Shown here in pieces: positions 25,133 to 35,278 of a stretch of 64,000 nucleotides of DNA. The notes beneath the pieces are model-generated. The model did no database searches, was not told the DNA's origin, and saw only the letters and a list, made by a program, of their open reading frames with translations. This stretch comes from Parabacteroides chongii (GTDB lineage Bacteria; Bacteroidota; Bacteroidia; Bacteroidales; Tannerellaceae): NCBI RefSeq assembly GCF_029581355.1, contig NZ_CP120849.1, positions 590,501-654,500 on the forward strand, read 5' to 3'. Position 1 is the stretch's first letter. Every line of letters begins with the position of its first letter. A program made the translations under genes and the position numbers.

Positions 25133-28100
25133 ATGAAAATAAACTATCACAAGAGTAAACACATGCTCTTAATTTTCCGTAAAACATTCGTTTCAGTATT
25201 ATTAGCCTTATTTACAAGTACTATTTGTTGGGGACAGAGTCAACAAGTTACTATCACCGGTAACAACAAAACTCTTCTGAAAGTATTCGAAGAAATTGAG
25301 AAACAGACCGGTTTTAGTATTGCTTACAACCAAACAAAATTAGATGTTAATAGACCTGTTAATCAAAACTTCACGGGAGAAGCTTTGTCGACAGTTATAA
25401 CAAGTCTTTTAAAAGACACTGATTTTTCTTATCGTATAGAAGGGAAACATATTATTATTATTCCCCAAAATACAGGAAATTCCTTACAAAGCTCAACGAA
25501 AAATGCACCTAAAAAAATATCCGGAGTTATTCTTGATGGAACAGGGCTGCCAGTAATTGGAGCAAATGTTGTAGTTAAAGGAACAACAAATGGAGTTATC
25601 TCAGATTTAGACGGTAATTTTTCATTAGAAGCCACGCAAGGTAGCAAGCTACAAATATCATACATCGGTTATCTAACCAAAGAAGTCACGATCGATAGCA
25701 ATACAAACTATAATATCCAATTACTAGAAGACTCACAAGCATTGGAAGAAGTAGTCATTGTTGGATATGGTACAGAAAAAAAGGTAAACGTAATCGGTTC
25801 CATTGCACAAATAGGCGGTGAAAAAGTAACTAATCGACCAACATCAATGCTATCAAATGCATTGGCAGGGCAAATGGCCGGTGTTACTGTCATCCAACGT
25901 TCTGGTCGACCAGGAAACAATGGGGCTGAAATACGCGTTCGTGGTGTAGCTTCTTTTGGTGGAGATGATTCCAGTAAAGCAGATGCATTAGTTCTAATCG
26001 ATGGTATACCAGGAACACTCAATGATGTCAACGCTGAAGATGTTGAAAGCATTTCTGTATTAAAGGATGCCTCTACAGCCGCAATTTATGGTGCTCGTGC
26101 TGCAAACGGAGTAATTCTTGTAACTACAAAAACAGGTAAAGAAGGTAAAATCAGTATTAGCTATAATGGCTATGTAGGATTCAACCAACCAACAGAACTT
26201 CCTGAATTTGTAGACACATGGAGATATGCAGAATTAATGAATGAAGCAAGAGGTACAGATTTTTATACCCAAGATGAAATTCAAATGATGAAAAATGGCA
26301 GTAATCCAGATAAATACGGTAATCATAATTACTTGGATGAAGTTTTTTCAAGAAAAGGAATACAAACAGGTCATGATTTAACACTAAACGGAGGTACTTC
26401 CAGTAATCGGTATCTCCTTTCATTAGGCTACTTACATGAAGATGGCATCATTGAAAAAAATAGTTATGAACGTTTCAATACACGATTAAATCTCGTCACG
26501 GATATTACATCTAATTTGACAATAACAACACGCTTATCAGGAGTTTATGCAACACGGAAAGAACCGACTACAAGTAGTTCAGGTAATATGCTGGATATGG
26601 TAGGTTCAGCAATCCGTTATCCAGGGTTATGGGCCACAGTTCTTTCAAACGGAGAATTAGGTTTAGGGAATAAATCAGAAGGAACACCCGCAACACCTTT
26701 ACATACGCAATCCTTTTTCGAAGAACCTGATTTCAAAGTAAATGCAAATATTCGCCTAGATTATAGTCCTATTAGCGATCTAAAAATCTCTGCCATAGGA
26801 GGTTTTAATTATCAAAATCAAGAACAACGGACTTATAGAGCTTCTTATATCCTAGAAGGTAGAAATATTGGAACCTCTTCTTTAAAGCATGAAATGTTGA
26901 AAACTATTTATAAAACATTTCAAGCAACTGCTGAATATAATAAAAAAATCAACAATCATTCCATTGGAGCTTTAATTGGTTATTCTTGGGAAGATCAGTC
27001 TTATCGTACACTAAATGGATATAGAGACAAGTTTCCAGGAAACGACTTACCTTATTTAAATGCTGGTTCACCTGATAATCAACAATCAGGAGGAGGAGGA
27101 TACGACTGGGCTATTCAATCTCTCTTCGGACGTATCAGGTACAATTTTGCAGAACGTTATTTGTTGGAATCGACTCTTAGGTACGATGGCTCTTCTCGTT
27201 TCCCTACTAATCAGAAATATGGTTTCTTCCCTTCTATAGCAGCTGGCTGGAGAATTTCTGAAGAAAACTTTTTCAAGGAAAATGAAAGTCTAGAATGGAT
27301 TTCAAACTTAAAACTAAAAGCTTCTTGGGGAAAATTGGGTAACCAAAATATTGGAAACTATCCATGGCAAACAGTTTTTGAATTAGGCAGAAACTATCCC
27401 TTCGGAGATAATTTTGCATTAGGAGCTGCCGTTGTTACAGCAACTGACCCCACTATAAAATGGGAAGAAACCCAAACTTATGATGCTGGTTTTGAAAGTA
27501 ATTTATGGAATGGGCTGCTCAACATTAATGCAGGTTATTTTTACCGGAATACTTACGACATTCTATACAAACCGAGTGGAAGTGTATCCAGTGTATTGGG
27601 ACAACAAGTATCCGTAATGAATACGGGTAAATTAAGAAACACCGGTTGGGAATTCGAAGTTGGGCATCAAAACAAGATTGGAGAAGTCTCTTATAACGTG
27701 AACGCAAATTTCAGTATCATTAACAACAAAGTAAAAAGTCTTGGTGTAGGAAACGTTGAGCAGTTAAACGGCATGGTGGGAAATGGTAGTGATTTATTTA
27801 TCGGATACCCAATGGAAATGTACTACGGCTATCTGACCGATGGGGTTTTCATCAGTGATGAAGAAGTTAAAGACTGGGCGGATGTTTCACAATTATTGCC
27901 TCAAGCACAAAAAGGAGATATTCGCTATAAAGACATCAGTGGTCCGGACGGTGTCCCTGATGGCCAAGTTGATCCTAATTACGACCGTGTATATTTAGGC
28001 TCACGTATTCCTAAATATACATTCGGATTAAATTTAGGAGGAGAATACAAAGGGTTTGATATATCCCTACAAATACAGGGAGTAGCAGGAGTAAAAGGGC

Positions 28101-28495
28101 TGCTCAATGGATTTGCAGGATGGGCATTGTGCGGAGACGGGAATGTACAAACATGGCAAGATGAAGGACATTTTGATCCGGCCAATCCTCAACGCTATCC
28201 GGTTTATCCAAGAATGCAGGAAGTCACAGGTTCAGAAGCATTTAACACATTAACATCTGACTTTTGGATTCTTGATGCCTCTTATATTCGCTTAAAGAAT
28301 GTTCAAGTAGGATATACGTTACCATCTTCCATCATAAAGAAAGCAGGAATCTCCCGTCTACGTTTTTACATCACTGCAGAAAATCCATGTAGTTGGAATA
28401 AATATAGAAAAGGATGGGATCCGGAAATTAATGGTAATGGTGTTTACTACCCTATTCTATCAACCTATACATTTGGTGTAAATCTTAAATTCTAA
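25133..28495 (+). CDS. SusC/RagA transporter with STN signalling domain (PUL 2)
   Basis: 1120 residues. Order: signal peptide; STN domain (LLKVFEEIEKQTGFSIAYNQ, about 45-110) that contacts the periplasmic FecR; carboxypeptidase-regulatory-like domain (ISGVILDGTGLPVIGANVVV, about 128-200); TonB box region EEVVIVGYGT; plug ending ANGVILVTTKTGK; and the barrel, ending TFGVNLKF. The STN domain marks it as a ligand-sensing transporter for ECF sigma control. It is followed five bases later by susD. From the enzymes encoded downstream, a fucosylated and perhaps sulfated host glycan fragment is the likely cargo. Confidence 0.95.
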   Translation: MKINYHKSKHMLLIFRKTFVSVLLALFTSTICWGQSQQVTITGNNKTLLKVFEEIEKQTGFSIAYNQTKLDVNRPVNQNFTGEALSTVITSLLKDTDFSYRIEGKHIIIIPQNTGNSLQSSTKNAPKKISGVILDGTGLPVIGANVVVKGTTNGVISDLDGNFSLEATQGSKLQISYIGYLTKEVTIDSNTNYNIQLLEDSQALEEVVIVGYGTEKKVNVIGSIAQIGGEKVTNRPTSMLSNALAGQMAGVTVIQRSGRPGNNGAEIRVRGVASFGGDDSSKADALVLIDGIPGTLNDVNAEDVESISVLKDASTAAIYGARAANGVILVTTKTGKEGKISISYNGYVGFNQPTELPEFVDTWRYAELMNEARGTDFYTQDEIQMMKNGSNPDKYGNHNYLDEVFSRKGIQTGHDLTLNGGTSSNRYLLSLGYLHEDGIIEKNSYERFNTRLNLVTDITSNLTITTRLSGVYATRKEPTTSSSGNMLDMVGSAIRYPGLWATVLSNGELGLGNKSEGTPATPLHTQSFFEEPDFKVNANIRLDYSPISDLKISAIGGFNYQNQEQRTYRASYILEGRNIGTSSLKHEMLKTIYKTFQATAEYNKKINNHSIGALIGYSWEDQSYRTLNGYRDKFPGNDLPYLNAGSPDNQQSGGGGYDWAIQSLFGRIRYNFAERYLLESTLRYDGSSRFPTNQKYGFFPSIAAGWRISEENFFKENESLEWISNLKLKASWGKLGNQNIGNYPWQTVFELGRNYPFGDNFALGAAVVTATDPTIKWEETQTYDAGFESNLWNGLLNINAGYFYRNTYDILYKPSGSVSSVLGQQVSVMNTGKLRNTGWEFEVGHQNKIGEVSYNVNANFSIINNKVKSLGVGNVEQLNGMVGNGSDLFIGYPMEMYYGYLTDGVFISDEEVKDWADVSQLLPQAQKGDIRYKDISGPDGVPDGQVDPNYDRVYLGSRIPKYTFGLNLGGEYKGFDISLQIQGVAGVKGLLNGFAGWALCGDGNVQTWQDEGHFDPANPQRYPVYPRMQEVTGSEAFNTLTSDFWILDASYIRLKNVQVGYTLPSSIIKKAGISRLRFYITAENPCSWNKYRKGWDPEINGNGVYYPILSTYTFGVNLKF

Positions 28496-28499
28496 AAAA

Positions 28500-30119
28500 A
28501 TGAAATATAGAAATTTTTATATCGTATACATATTGGCGTCTTTCTTATTTAACACGTCATGTAACTTAGACCGCAACCCTTTGGATAATTTCGCGGAAAA
28601 TGAATTTTGGACTAGCGAAGAAAACGCATTAATAGCACTGACCGGAATATACAGAGGTAACACTCTTTTTAATTCAGAAGAGTATAGTCCAACAGACTTT
28701 TGGTCATATAGCGGTGTGCTCTTTTTAGAGTTCGCCAGCGATAATGCCTACGATCGTCGTGGAAACAATTCAGGTTTTTTTCAAATGGTTAATGGTAACT
28801 TCACTGCAAATAATGGATTTATTTCCAATTATTGGAGTAATGCTTATGCTAAAATATCTCGTTGTAATCGTTTCCTGGAGGGAATTGATCAGATTCCAGC
28901 TTCTCAAGAAACAGTAAACCGATTTAAATCGGAGGCCCGTTTTATAAGAGCTGTACAATATTTCTATTTGTCACAGTATTTCCAAGATGTACCATTGGTC
29001 ACTTCTGTCCTAACGAAAGAAGAAGCCAATAATGTGAAAAAAGCTTCTAAACAAGAAATCATTTCGTTCATTGAAAAAGAATTTAAAGAAGCTGCTGAAT
29101 ATCTACCAGCTTGGAAAGAACTTCAAGCATCAGAGATAGGACGTGCATCTCAACAAGCTGCTTATGCATTTTTAGGGCGAACCTATCTAGCAGAAAAACA
29201 ATATAAAGAAGCAGCAAACACATTCCTTCAAATTATAAATATGGGAGAAAACAAGATAGAAGACAATTATAATGAAGTCTTTTATCCAGCTCAAAAAGGT
29301 AGTCCGGAAATTATCATTGGAGCACAATATCTAACAGACCTTGCAGGTTGTGGTTTACCTCAGCACGCTTATCCTGTAAAAGATCTGGGATGGTGCATTA
29401 TTAACCCTTTAGGGAGTTTGTTTGAAGCTTATCAATTTACGGATGGATCTAATTTCAGCTATGAAAGTCCCTTATATGATAAGAATAATTTAGGAAAAAA
29501 TAGAGATCCACGATTAGACTACACAATCTATTACGACGGTGCGACATTCAAAGGAACCACTTACAGCTCACATCCGGATCGCGGTGGAGTAGACGCAACA
29601 CAAAGCGGACAAACAACCCAAACAGGATTTATGATGCGAAAATATTTCGATGAGTCATATAATGGAGACCTCCGAAGATATGGGGTTAACCTCCCAATCA
29701 TTCGGTATCCGGAAATTCTGTTAAGTTACCTAGAAGCAAAATTGGAAGGAGGAGAGCCTATTGATCGTTCACTACTCGACCTAACAATCAATGCAGTTCG
29801 TGGTCGTTCTTCAGTAAATATGCCTCCTGTCACCGAAACAAATCCGGATAAGTTGCGCCCGATCCTCCGCAACGAGCGTCGTGTAGAATTTGCCATGGAA
29901 GGCATTCGCTATTGGGACCTACTCCGCTGGGGGATAGCACATGAAGTATTGCAAGGTAAAATATACGGTGCACCTTTCCCAGGACGCAGCAAAGTAGATG
30001 GTGATAATAATCAAGACAAATATGGCCGATGGTATGTCAACAAATGGAATTTCCGTCAGCAAGACTACAAATGGCCAATACCGCAATCCGAGCAAAACAT
30101 TAATCCCAATTTAAGATAG
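28500..30119 (+). CDS. SusD/RagB family lipoprotein (PUL 2)
   Basis: 539 residues. The lipoprotein signal (IVYILASFLFNTSCNLDRNP) places Cys near residue 21. SusD landmarks are present: NPLDNFAENEFWTSEENALIALTGIY, FKSEARFIRAVQYFYLSQYF, the C-terminal RNERRVEFAMEGIRYWDLLRW, and KWPIPQSEQNINPN at the end. It partners the SusC encoded four bases before it. Codon use is AT-rich, as in the SusC and fucosidase genes. A terminator-like hairpin follows at 30131. Confidence 0.95.
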   Translation: MKYRNFYIVYILASFLFNTSCNLDRNPLDNFAENEFWTSEENALIALTGIYRGNTLFNSEEYSPTDFWSYSGVLFLEFASDNAYDRRGNNSGFFQMVNGNFTANNGFISNYWSNAYAKISRCNRFLEGIDQIPASQETVNRFKSEARFIRAVQYFYLSQYFQDVPLVTSVLTKEEANNVKKASKQEIISFIEKEFKEAAEYLPAWKELQASEIGRASQQAAYAFLGRTYLAEKQYKEAANTFLQIINMGENKIEDNYNEVFYPAQKGSPEIIIGAQYLTDLAGCGLPQHAYPVKDLGWCIINPLGSLFEAYQFTDGSNFSYESPLYDKNNLGKNRDPRLDYTIYYDGATFKGTTYSSHPDRGGVDATQSGQTTQTGFMMRKYFDESYNGDLRRYGVNLPIIRYPEILLSYLEAKLEGGEPIDRSLLDLTINAVRGRSSVNMPPVTETNPDKLRPILRNERRVEFAMEGIRYWDLLRWGIAHEVLQGKIYGAPFPGRSKVDGDNNQDKYGRWYVNKWNFRQQDYKWPIPQSEQNINPNLR

Positions 30120-30130
30120 TTATAATCAAA

Positions 30131-30176
30131 AAACTGGAGAAAGATACTTGTAATTACTATTATCTTTCTCCGGTTT
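30131..30176 (+). terminator. Hairpin between susD and the fucosidase gene
   Basis: A 16-bp stem with one G-U pair (30131-30146 with 30161-30176), followed by TTTCATTTTAAT. It may attenuate transcription so that susCD is made in excess over the enzymes. Confidence 0.65.
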
Positions 30177-30200
30177 CATTTTAATAAAATAAATAAGATT

Positions 30201-32156
30201 ATGAGATATTTATTCATTATAATTATAGTTTTATTCAGTGCCTGCTCTCCTAATCCGGTTCAGACCTCCAAAGAAGGTACAGCTATTTCTGTTCCCGAAA
30301 ACGCTTCACGTGAAAAAATCATCGAATTATCAACAGAGGTACGCCCCTCGTACAGACAATTAGACTATCAGGAACGTGAAATGCTCGGTTTTATACATAT
30401 CGGAATGAATACATTCACAGGACGTGAATGGGGTACCGGAACAGAAGATCCTGCCATATTCAACCCTTCTGAGCTAAATGCAGAAAAATGGGTAAAAACA
30501 TTCAAAGATGCAGGTATAACCGGAGTCATATTAGTAGCCAAACACCATGACGGATTTTGTACATGGCCCAGTAAATTTACTAACCATTCTGTTGCAAACT
30601 CTCCATGGCGTGAAGGAAAAGGAGATCTAGTAAAAGAAGTATCGGAAGCATGCAAAAAGCTCGACATGAAGTTTTGTATTTATCTATCTCCCTGGGATAT
30701 GCATGAACCCACCTATGGTACAAATGCTTACAATGATTATTATGTAAACCAGATAGAAGAGTTATTAAAGAACTATGGTCCAGTTTACTTGCTTTGGTTT
30801 GATGGAGCAGGAGTTAATAGTAGCGTGAGTGGAAAAAATATGGACTTTGATTGGGAACGTATTTTCCAAAAAGCACGAGAAATACAACCAGACATTTTAC
30901 TATCCGGAGCAGCTCCTGATATACGATGGGTAGGTAATGAAGCCGGGCAAGGACGTGAAACCGAATGGTCTGTACAAGGAATAGATGAGGAAAATCTTTT
31001 GTTTGGAGGAGAAGTAAAAGGGCTTCATGCAACAGCTGAAAATCTGGGAAGCATAGATGATCTAACAGGAAAAAAAAGACTTGTATGGTATCCATCAAGA
31101 GGTGGACTTCCTCTTAGAAAAGGATGGTTTTACAATTCGAATGATGATAACACAACAAAATCTTTGGAATACCTCGTAAATAGCTATTTCTCTACCATTG
31201 GACAAAACTCAAATCTTCTACCTAATTTGTCACCGGATAAAACTGGACAAATCCCAGAAAAAGATGCAAACAGATTAATCGAATTTGGTAAAATCATTAC
31301 CAAAATGAAAGAAATAGATTTTGCTAAAAATGCTGAAGCTATCGCTGTGTCTGGATGGGAAAAGAATTCAAAAACAGGTGTTTTAACAGATGATGATCCT
31401 TTTACATCCTGGCAAACTCCAAAAGGAATAACTAATGCTGAAGTTGAAATAAAATTAAAACAAGCTAAACTACTTAATATCATCAAACTACAAGAAAACA
31501 TCCGAGACTATGGACAAAGAGTTGAAGCCTTTGAAATTGAAGCTTGGATAGATAATAAATGGATAAAAATAGCTCATAGCACAACTATTGGATTCCGTAA
31601 AATGATTCGTTTGTCAGAGCCTATTTATACTGACCGTTTTCGTATTCGCATTCTCAATAGTAGAATATCTGTTTCATTAGGGAATATTTCTATGTACTAC
31701 CTTCCACCTATTCCCAAGGAAAATACGACCAACATCAATCCACAACCACTGAAAAATGATGGTTGGACAATTTCTTCTTATGGAGTAAAAGAAAATAACG
31801 GCCCAATAACTTCTATTATAGACAACAATCCCAGTAGTATTTTTGAAGGAACTATCGAAAAAATTCCTGCTGGATTTATCATACAGTTAAATAAAGAGTA
31901 TAAACTGAAAACTTTTTCATATATTCCAGATAAAACCCTAAATGCTGGACATATAGAAGAATATGCCATTTCTTTTAGTCTAGATGGTGAAAAATGGGAA
32001 AACCCGGTCACAAAAGGTCGTTTTGGCAATATTGTCAACAATCCTGTTGAACAAGTTGTATCATTCAAATCCCATAAAGCAAAATTTGTCAAGATCGAGA
32101 TCCTAAAAACAACATCAGATACGATATCAATACCTGAATTGAACTGGTTTGAATAA
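30201..32156 (+). CDS. GH29 alpha-L-fucosidase with C-terminal F5/8-type domains
   Basis: 651 residues. Lipoprotein signal (LFSACSPNP), so probably outer-membrane or periplasmic. The GH29 barrel covers about 45-390: MLGFIHIGMNTFTGREWG, GVILVAKHHDGFCTWPS, and the nucleophile Asp in YLLWFDGAG, near residue 206. The pattern FIHIGMNTFTG is typical of the GH29-B subgroup, which prefers alpha-1,3/1,4-linked fucose on Lewis-type or mucin glycans; this preference is inferred. Two sheet-rich domains follow (DDDPFTSWQTP ... and NNPSSIFEG ... VVSFKSHKAKFVKIEIL), like CBM32/F5-8C modules that bind glycans. It lies in the PUL 2 operon after susD and a hairpin. Confidence 0.93.
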   Translation: MRYLFIIIIVLFSACSPNPVQTSKEGTAISVPENASREKIIELSTEVRPSYRQLDYQEREMLGFIHIGMNTFTGREWGTGTEDPAIFNPSELNAEKWVKTFKDAGITGVILVAKHHDGFCTWPSKFTNHSVANSPWREGKGDLVKEVSEACKKLDMKFCIYLSPWDMHEPTYGTNAYNDYYVNQIEELLKNYGPVYLLWFDGAGVNSSVSGKNMDFDWERIFQKAREIQPDILLSGAAPDIRWVGNEAGQGRETEWSVQGIDEENLLFGGEVKGLHATAENLGSIDDLTGKKRLVWYPSRGGLPLRKGWFYNSNDDNTTKSLEYLVNSYFSTIGQNSNLLPNLSPDKTGQIPEKDANRLIEFGKIITKMKEIDFAKNAEAIAVSGWEKNSKTGVLTDDDPFTSWQTPKGITNAEVEIKLKQAKLLNIIKLQENIRDYGQRVEAFEIEAWIDNKWIKIAHSTTIGFRKMIRLSEPIYTDRFRIRILNSRISVSLGNISMYYLPPIPKENTTNINPQPLKNDGWTISSYGVKENNGPITSIIDNNPSSIFEGTIEKIPAGFIIQLNKEYKLKTFSYIPDKTLNAGHIEEYAISFSLDGEKWENPVTKGRFGNIVNNPVEQVVSFKSHKAKFVKIEILKTTSDTISIPELNWFE

Positions 32157-32199
32157 CTATTTTTATCAGTTAAAATGTATTTTTCGATTTTTATAAAGA

Positions 32200-32235
32200 A
32201 AAGGTCTGTTTTATTCACAAAAAAAGCAGACCTTT
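32200..32235 (+). terminator. Terminator between fucosidase and sulfatase genes
   Basis: AAAGGTCTG (32200-32208) pairs with CAGACCTTT (32227-32235), with poly-A before and short T after. The sulfatase gene may therefore be transcribed separately or at a lower level. Confidence 0.65.
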
Positions 32236-32272
32236 AAACCCTGAAATAATAATTTATCATACCTAAAATATC

Positions 32273-33823
32273 ATGAAATCAAACGTACTAATCGGTCTCG
32301 GACTGGGAGCATTCCTTGTCTCCCCGACTATCTCCCATGCTCAAAAGGCAAAAGAGACAAAAACTCCGAATGTCATTTTCATCTACGCTGACGACCTGGG
32401 TTATGGTGACCTGGAATGTTACGGCGCGACCCGCGTACAAACACCCAATGTCAACAAACTGGCAAACAGTGGCATCCGCTTTACGAACACTCACGCAACA
32501 GCGGCTACCAGCACGCCTTCGCGTTACTCGCTGCTTACCGGAGAATATGCATGGCGCAGGCCGGGAACAGACATTGCTGCCGGAAATGCCGGAATAATCA
32601 TCCGTCCGGAACGGTATACCATTGCCGATATGTTCAAAAGCGCAGGCTATACAACTGCTGCCTTAGGCAAATGGCATTTGGGACTGGGCGATAAAACAGG
32701 CGAACAGGACTGGAATGCCCCTCTGCCTGCCGCATTGGCTGATCTTGGATTCGATTATTCCTATATCATGGCTGCTACAGCCGACCGTGTTCCTTGTGTA
32801 TTCATAGAAAACGGAAAAGTAGCCAACTACGACCCGTCTGCACCTATCGAAGTCAGCTATCAGAAACCTTTTGAAGGCGAGCCGTTGGGCAAAGACCATC
32901 CGGAACTGCTTTATAATCTGAAACACAGTCATGGCCACGATATGGCAATCGTCAACGGTATCGGACGTATCGGTTATATGAAAGGCGGAGGCAAGGCATT
33001 ATGGAAAGATGAAAACCTGGCAGACTCCATCACAACCCACGCCCTCGACTTTATCAAGGCGAATAAGGACAAACCATTCTTCATGTACTTCGCCACAAAT
33101 GACGTACACGTACCTCGTTTCCCTCATGAACGTTTCAGAGGAAAAAATCCAATGGGACTCAGAGGCGACGCCATCGTACAGTTCGACTGGAGTGTCGGAC
33201 AAATACTGGACGAACTGGAAAGATTAGGGTTAAGGGAAAATACATTGATTATCCTCTCCAGCGACAATGGTCCGGTTGTAGATGACGGTTATGCAGACCA
33301 GGCGGAAGAACTGTTGGGTGACCACAAACCAGGTGGTCCGTTACGCGGAGGAAAATACAGCGCATTCGAAGCCGGAACACGTATTCCCGCAATCGTCAGC
33401 TGGCCGAAAGAAGTAAAAAAAGGGGAAGTATCAGATGCTTTAATGTCACAGGTAGACTGGTTCGCTTCACTCGCCGCATTGACAGGTTCTGTACTTCCTA
33501 AAGGCGCAGCTCCTGACAGTTACAATTATTTGGGAACCTTGCTGGGAACGGACAATGCCGATCGCCCATGGGTTATCGAACAGGCATCCGACCATACTTT
33601 ATCAGTCCGTACGAAAGACTGGAAGTATATTGAAACCAGCGACGGACCGAAAATGGTACCCTGGGGACCAAAGATCGAGACTGGCTACTCGAAAGCCCCT
33701 CAGCTATACGACATGACTCAGGTCGGCGAACAGGATAATCTGGCAGAAAAACGTCCGGAAATCGTTTATCAACTGCAGGGAATTCTGAAAGGAGTACGTA
33801 ACAATACTGTCAAACCTAAATAA
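32273..33823 (+). CDS. Sulfatase, serine-type formylglycine motif
   Basis: 516 residues with a signal peptide ending SPTISHAQ. The alkaline-phosphatase-like sulfatase fold is clear: NVIFIYADDLGYGDLECYG gives the metal-binding Asp40-Asp41. The catalytic motif is S80-T-P-S-R84, followed by YSLLTG. Ser at the first position means an anaerobic radical-SAM maturase (anSME), not encoded here, must convert it to formylglycine. Other landmarks are AALGKWHLG, YFATNDVHVPRFPH, SSDNGPV and PLRGGKYSAFEAGTRIPAIV. It would remove sulfate esters from sugars of host glycans (mucin or glycosaminoglycan); the linkage is not predictable from sequence. It is clearly more GC-rich than the preceding susC-susD-GH29 block. 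Confidence 0.95.
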   Translation: MKSNVLIGLGLGAFLVSPTISHAQKAKETKTPNVIFIYADDLGYGDLECYGATRVQTPNVNKLANSGIRFTNTHATAATSTPSRYSLLTGEYAWRRPGTDIAAGNAGIIIRPERYTIADMFKSAGYTTAALGKWHLGLGDKTGEQDWNAPLPAALADLGFDYSYIMAATADRVPCVFIENGKVANYDPSAPIEVSYQKPFEGEPLGKDHPELLYNLKHSHGHDMAIVNGIGRIGYMKGGGKALWKDENLADSITTHALDFIKANKDKPFFMYFATNDVHVPRFPHERFRGKNPMGLRGDAIVQFDWSVGQILDELERLGLRENTLIILSSDNGPVVDDGYADQAEELLGDHKPGGPLRGGKYSAFEAGTRIPAIVSWPKEVKKGEVSDALMSQVDWFASLAALTGSVLPKGAAPDSYNYLGTLLGTDNADRPWVIEQASDHTLSVRTKDWKYIETSDGPKMVPWGPKIETGYSKAPQLYDMTQVGEQDNLAEKRPEIVYQLQGILKGVRNNTVKPK

Positions 33824-33851
33824 TCCGGATAACCCGGTCAAATTATAAATC

Positions 33852-33881
33852 AATGGTCTGGGACTTTTGTTCCAGACCATT
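33852..33881 (+). terminator. Terminator after the sulfatase gene
   Basis: AATGGTCTGG and CCAGACCATT form a strong stem (33852-33863 with 33870-33881), followed by TTTTATGTTTTT. It ends PUL 2. Confidence 0.8.
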
Positions 33882-33918
33882 TTTATGTTTTTACCTTTTT
33901 TTATCAACGAATAGACAC

Positions 33919-33926
33919 TATCTTTG
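33919..33926 (+). promoter_or_regulatory. -7 box for the LysE-type gene
   Basis: TATCTTTG, a perfect TAnnTTTG match, 28 bases before the start at 33955. Confidence 0.55.
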
Positions 33927-33954
33927 CAGTCAATTGGGCAGAAAATAAAAGATA

Positions 33955-34614
33955 ATGCTGGGACTTATTAGTAAAGGAATTGTGATAGGCATACTCGTAT
34001 CAGCCCCTATGGGTCCGATCGGAATGCTGTGTATACAAAGAACATTGAATAAAGGACGCTGGCACGGATTCGTTACCGGTCTGGGAGCAGCCCTATCAGA
34101 TGTCATATACGCAACTCTTACCTGTTTGGGCATGGGAGTTGTCGTTAATTTCGTAGAAGCCAACCAGGCTCCTCTCCAGCTAATGGGCAGTATTGTCTTA
34201 GGACTTTTCGGTTACTATATATACCAATCCAATCCTGTAAAAAACTTAAAAAAGCAACGTGAAAAAAAGTTATCGTTCACACAGGATTTTATTACAGCTT
34301 TTCTTCTTACCTTTAGCAACGTTTTAATCGTGCTTCTATATATAGGCTTGTTTGCACGCTTTGGATTTGTGCTACCAGATCATTCCGTTTGGATGTTATT
34401 GGGGGGGATTGCATGCATTGGTGTAGGTGCCGTCTTATGGTGGTTCGGAATCACATATATAGTTGCCAAATTGAAAAAATGGTTTAATGTACGAGGAATA
34501 TGGTTATTGAATCGGATTGTAGGGACAGTCATCATTGTTTTGGCTATTGTAGGAGTATTATCCGTGCTCCTCACCTCATATTTCCATTTGCCGTTGCTCC
34601 AAATCTATAATTAA
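33955..34614 (+). CDS. LysE/RhtB family exporter
   Basis: 219 residues and about six membrane helices, the normal size for this family. The N-terminal signature GILVSAPMGPIGMLCIQRTL, followed by GFVTGLGAALSDVIYATL, is diagnostic: the G-P-x-x-x-x-x-x-x-R-x-L pattern and the conserved Asp in SDVIYA. Known members export amino acids or similar small metabolites through the inner membrane. The substrate cannot be told. The next gene starts two bases after the stop codon, so the two form an operon. Confidence 0.9.
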   Translation: MLGLISKGIVIGILVSAPMGPIGMLCIQRTLNKGRWHGFVTGLGAALSDVIYATLTCLGMGVVVNFVEANQAPLQLMGSIVLGLFGYYIYQSNPVKNLKKQREKKLSFTQDFITAFLLTFSNVLIVLLYIGLFARFGFVLPDHSVWMLLGGIACIGVGAVLWWFGITYIVAKLKKWFNVRGIWLLNRIVGTVIIVLAIVGVLSVLLTSYFHLPLLQIYN

Positions 34615-34615
34615 C

Positions 34616-35257
34616 ATGAAGAAGCTTAAAGTACCGTATTTAGTGACGCTGGATGTACTGGATTTATCATCCGCAGGATATCTGCTGGAGAGTAAGGCCC
34701 AGCGAGAGTATATCGATGTGATCAATTGGGAAGAATATCCTTACAAACCAATTGTAGCCTTTGATATTGCTCGAACAGACACGAATTTATATATTCGTTA
34801 TTTTGTAAAAGGCAATTCCCTGAAAGCTGTACACAGCACAGACGGATCACCTGTTTATACCGATAGTTGTGTAGAGTTTTTTATGAAAACCATAGAAGAT
34901 CACAACTATATGAATTTTGAATTCAATTGTATCGGCACCTGTGATGCAGCACGCCGCCAATCACGCGATATCAAAAGATCGCTGAACTCCGACGAGTATG
35001 CATCCATCCGCAGATATTCCACATTGGAGCACAAACCGTTTGCCGAGAAGAAAGGGGTATACTCCTGGGAACTGGTAGTTGCCATCCCATTCCAGCTGAT
35101 GGGGCTCGATCCGAATAACCTGCCGGAAAAAATACTGGGTAACTTCTATAAATGCGCAGACGATACAGAATTTCCGCATTTCGTAAGTTGGAGTCCGATC
35201 GATGTTCCGGCACCGGATTTCCATCGTCCGGAGTTTTTCGGGGAGATTTACTTATAA
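34616..35257 (+). CDS. Carbohydrate-binding family 9-like protein
   Basis: 213 residues without a clear signal peptide. The pattern matches the CBM9-like fold of Bacteroidales proteins: INWEEYPYKPIVAFDIARTDTNLYIRYFVKG, TDSCVEFFMKT, YMNFEFNCIGTCDAARR, and YSWELVVAIPFQLMGL. The last part (GNFYKCADDTEFPHFVSWSPIDVPAPDFHRPEFFGEIY) is highly typical. CBM9 modules in xylanases bind sugar reducing ends; the role of the stand-alone cytosolic form is unknown. It is translationally coupled to the LysE-type gene. Confidence 0.85.
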   Translation: MKKLKVPYLVTLDVLDLSSAGYLLESKAQREYIDVINWEEYPYKPIVAFDIARTDTNLYIRYFVKGNSLKAVHSTDGSPVYTDSCVEFFMKTIEDHNYMNFEFNCIGTCDAARRQSRDIKRSLNSDEYASIRRYSTLEHKPFAEKKGVYSWELVVAIPFQLMGLDPNNLPEKILGNFYKCADDTEFPHFVSWSPIDVPAPDFHRPEFFGEIYL

Positions 35258-35278
35258 AAGAGACTATGATTATCAAAT

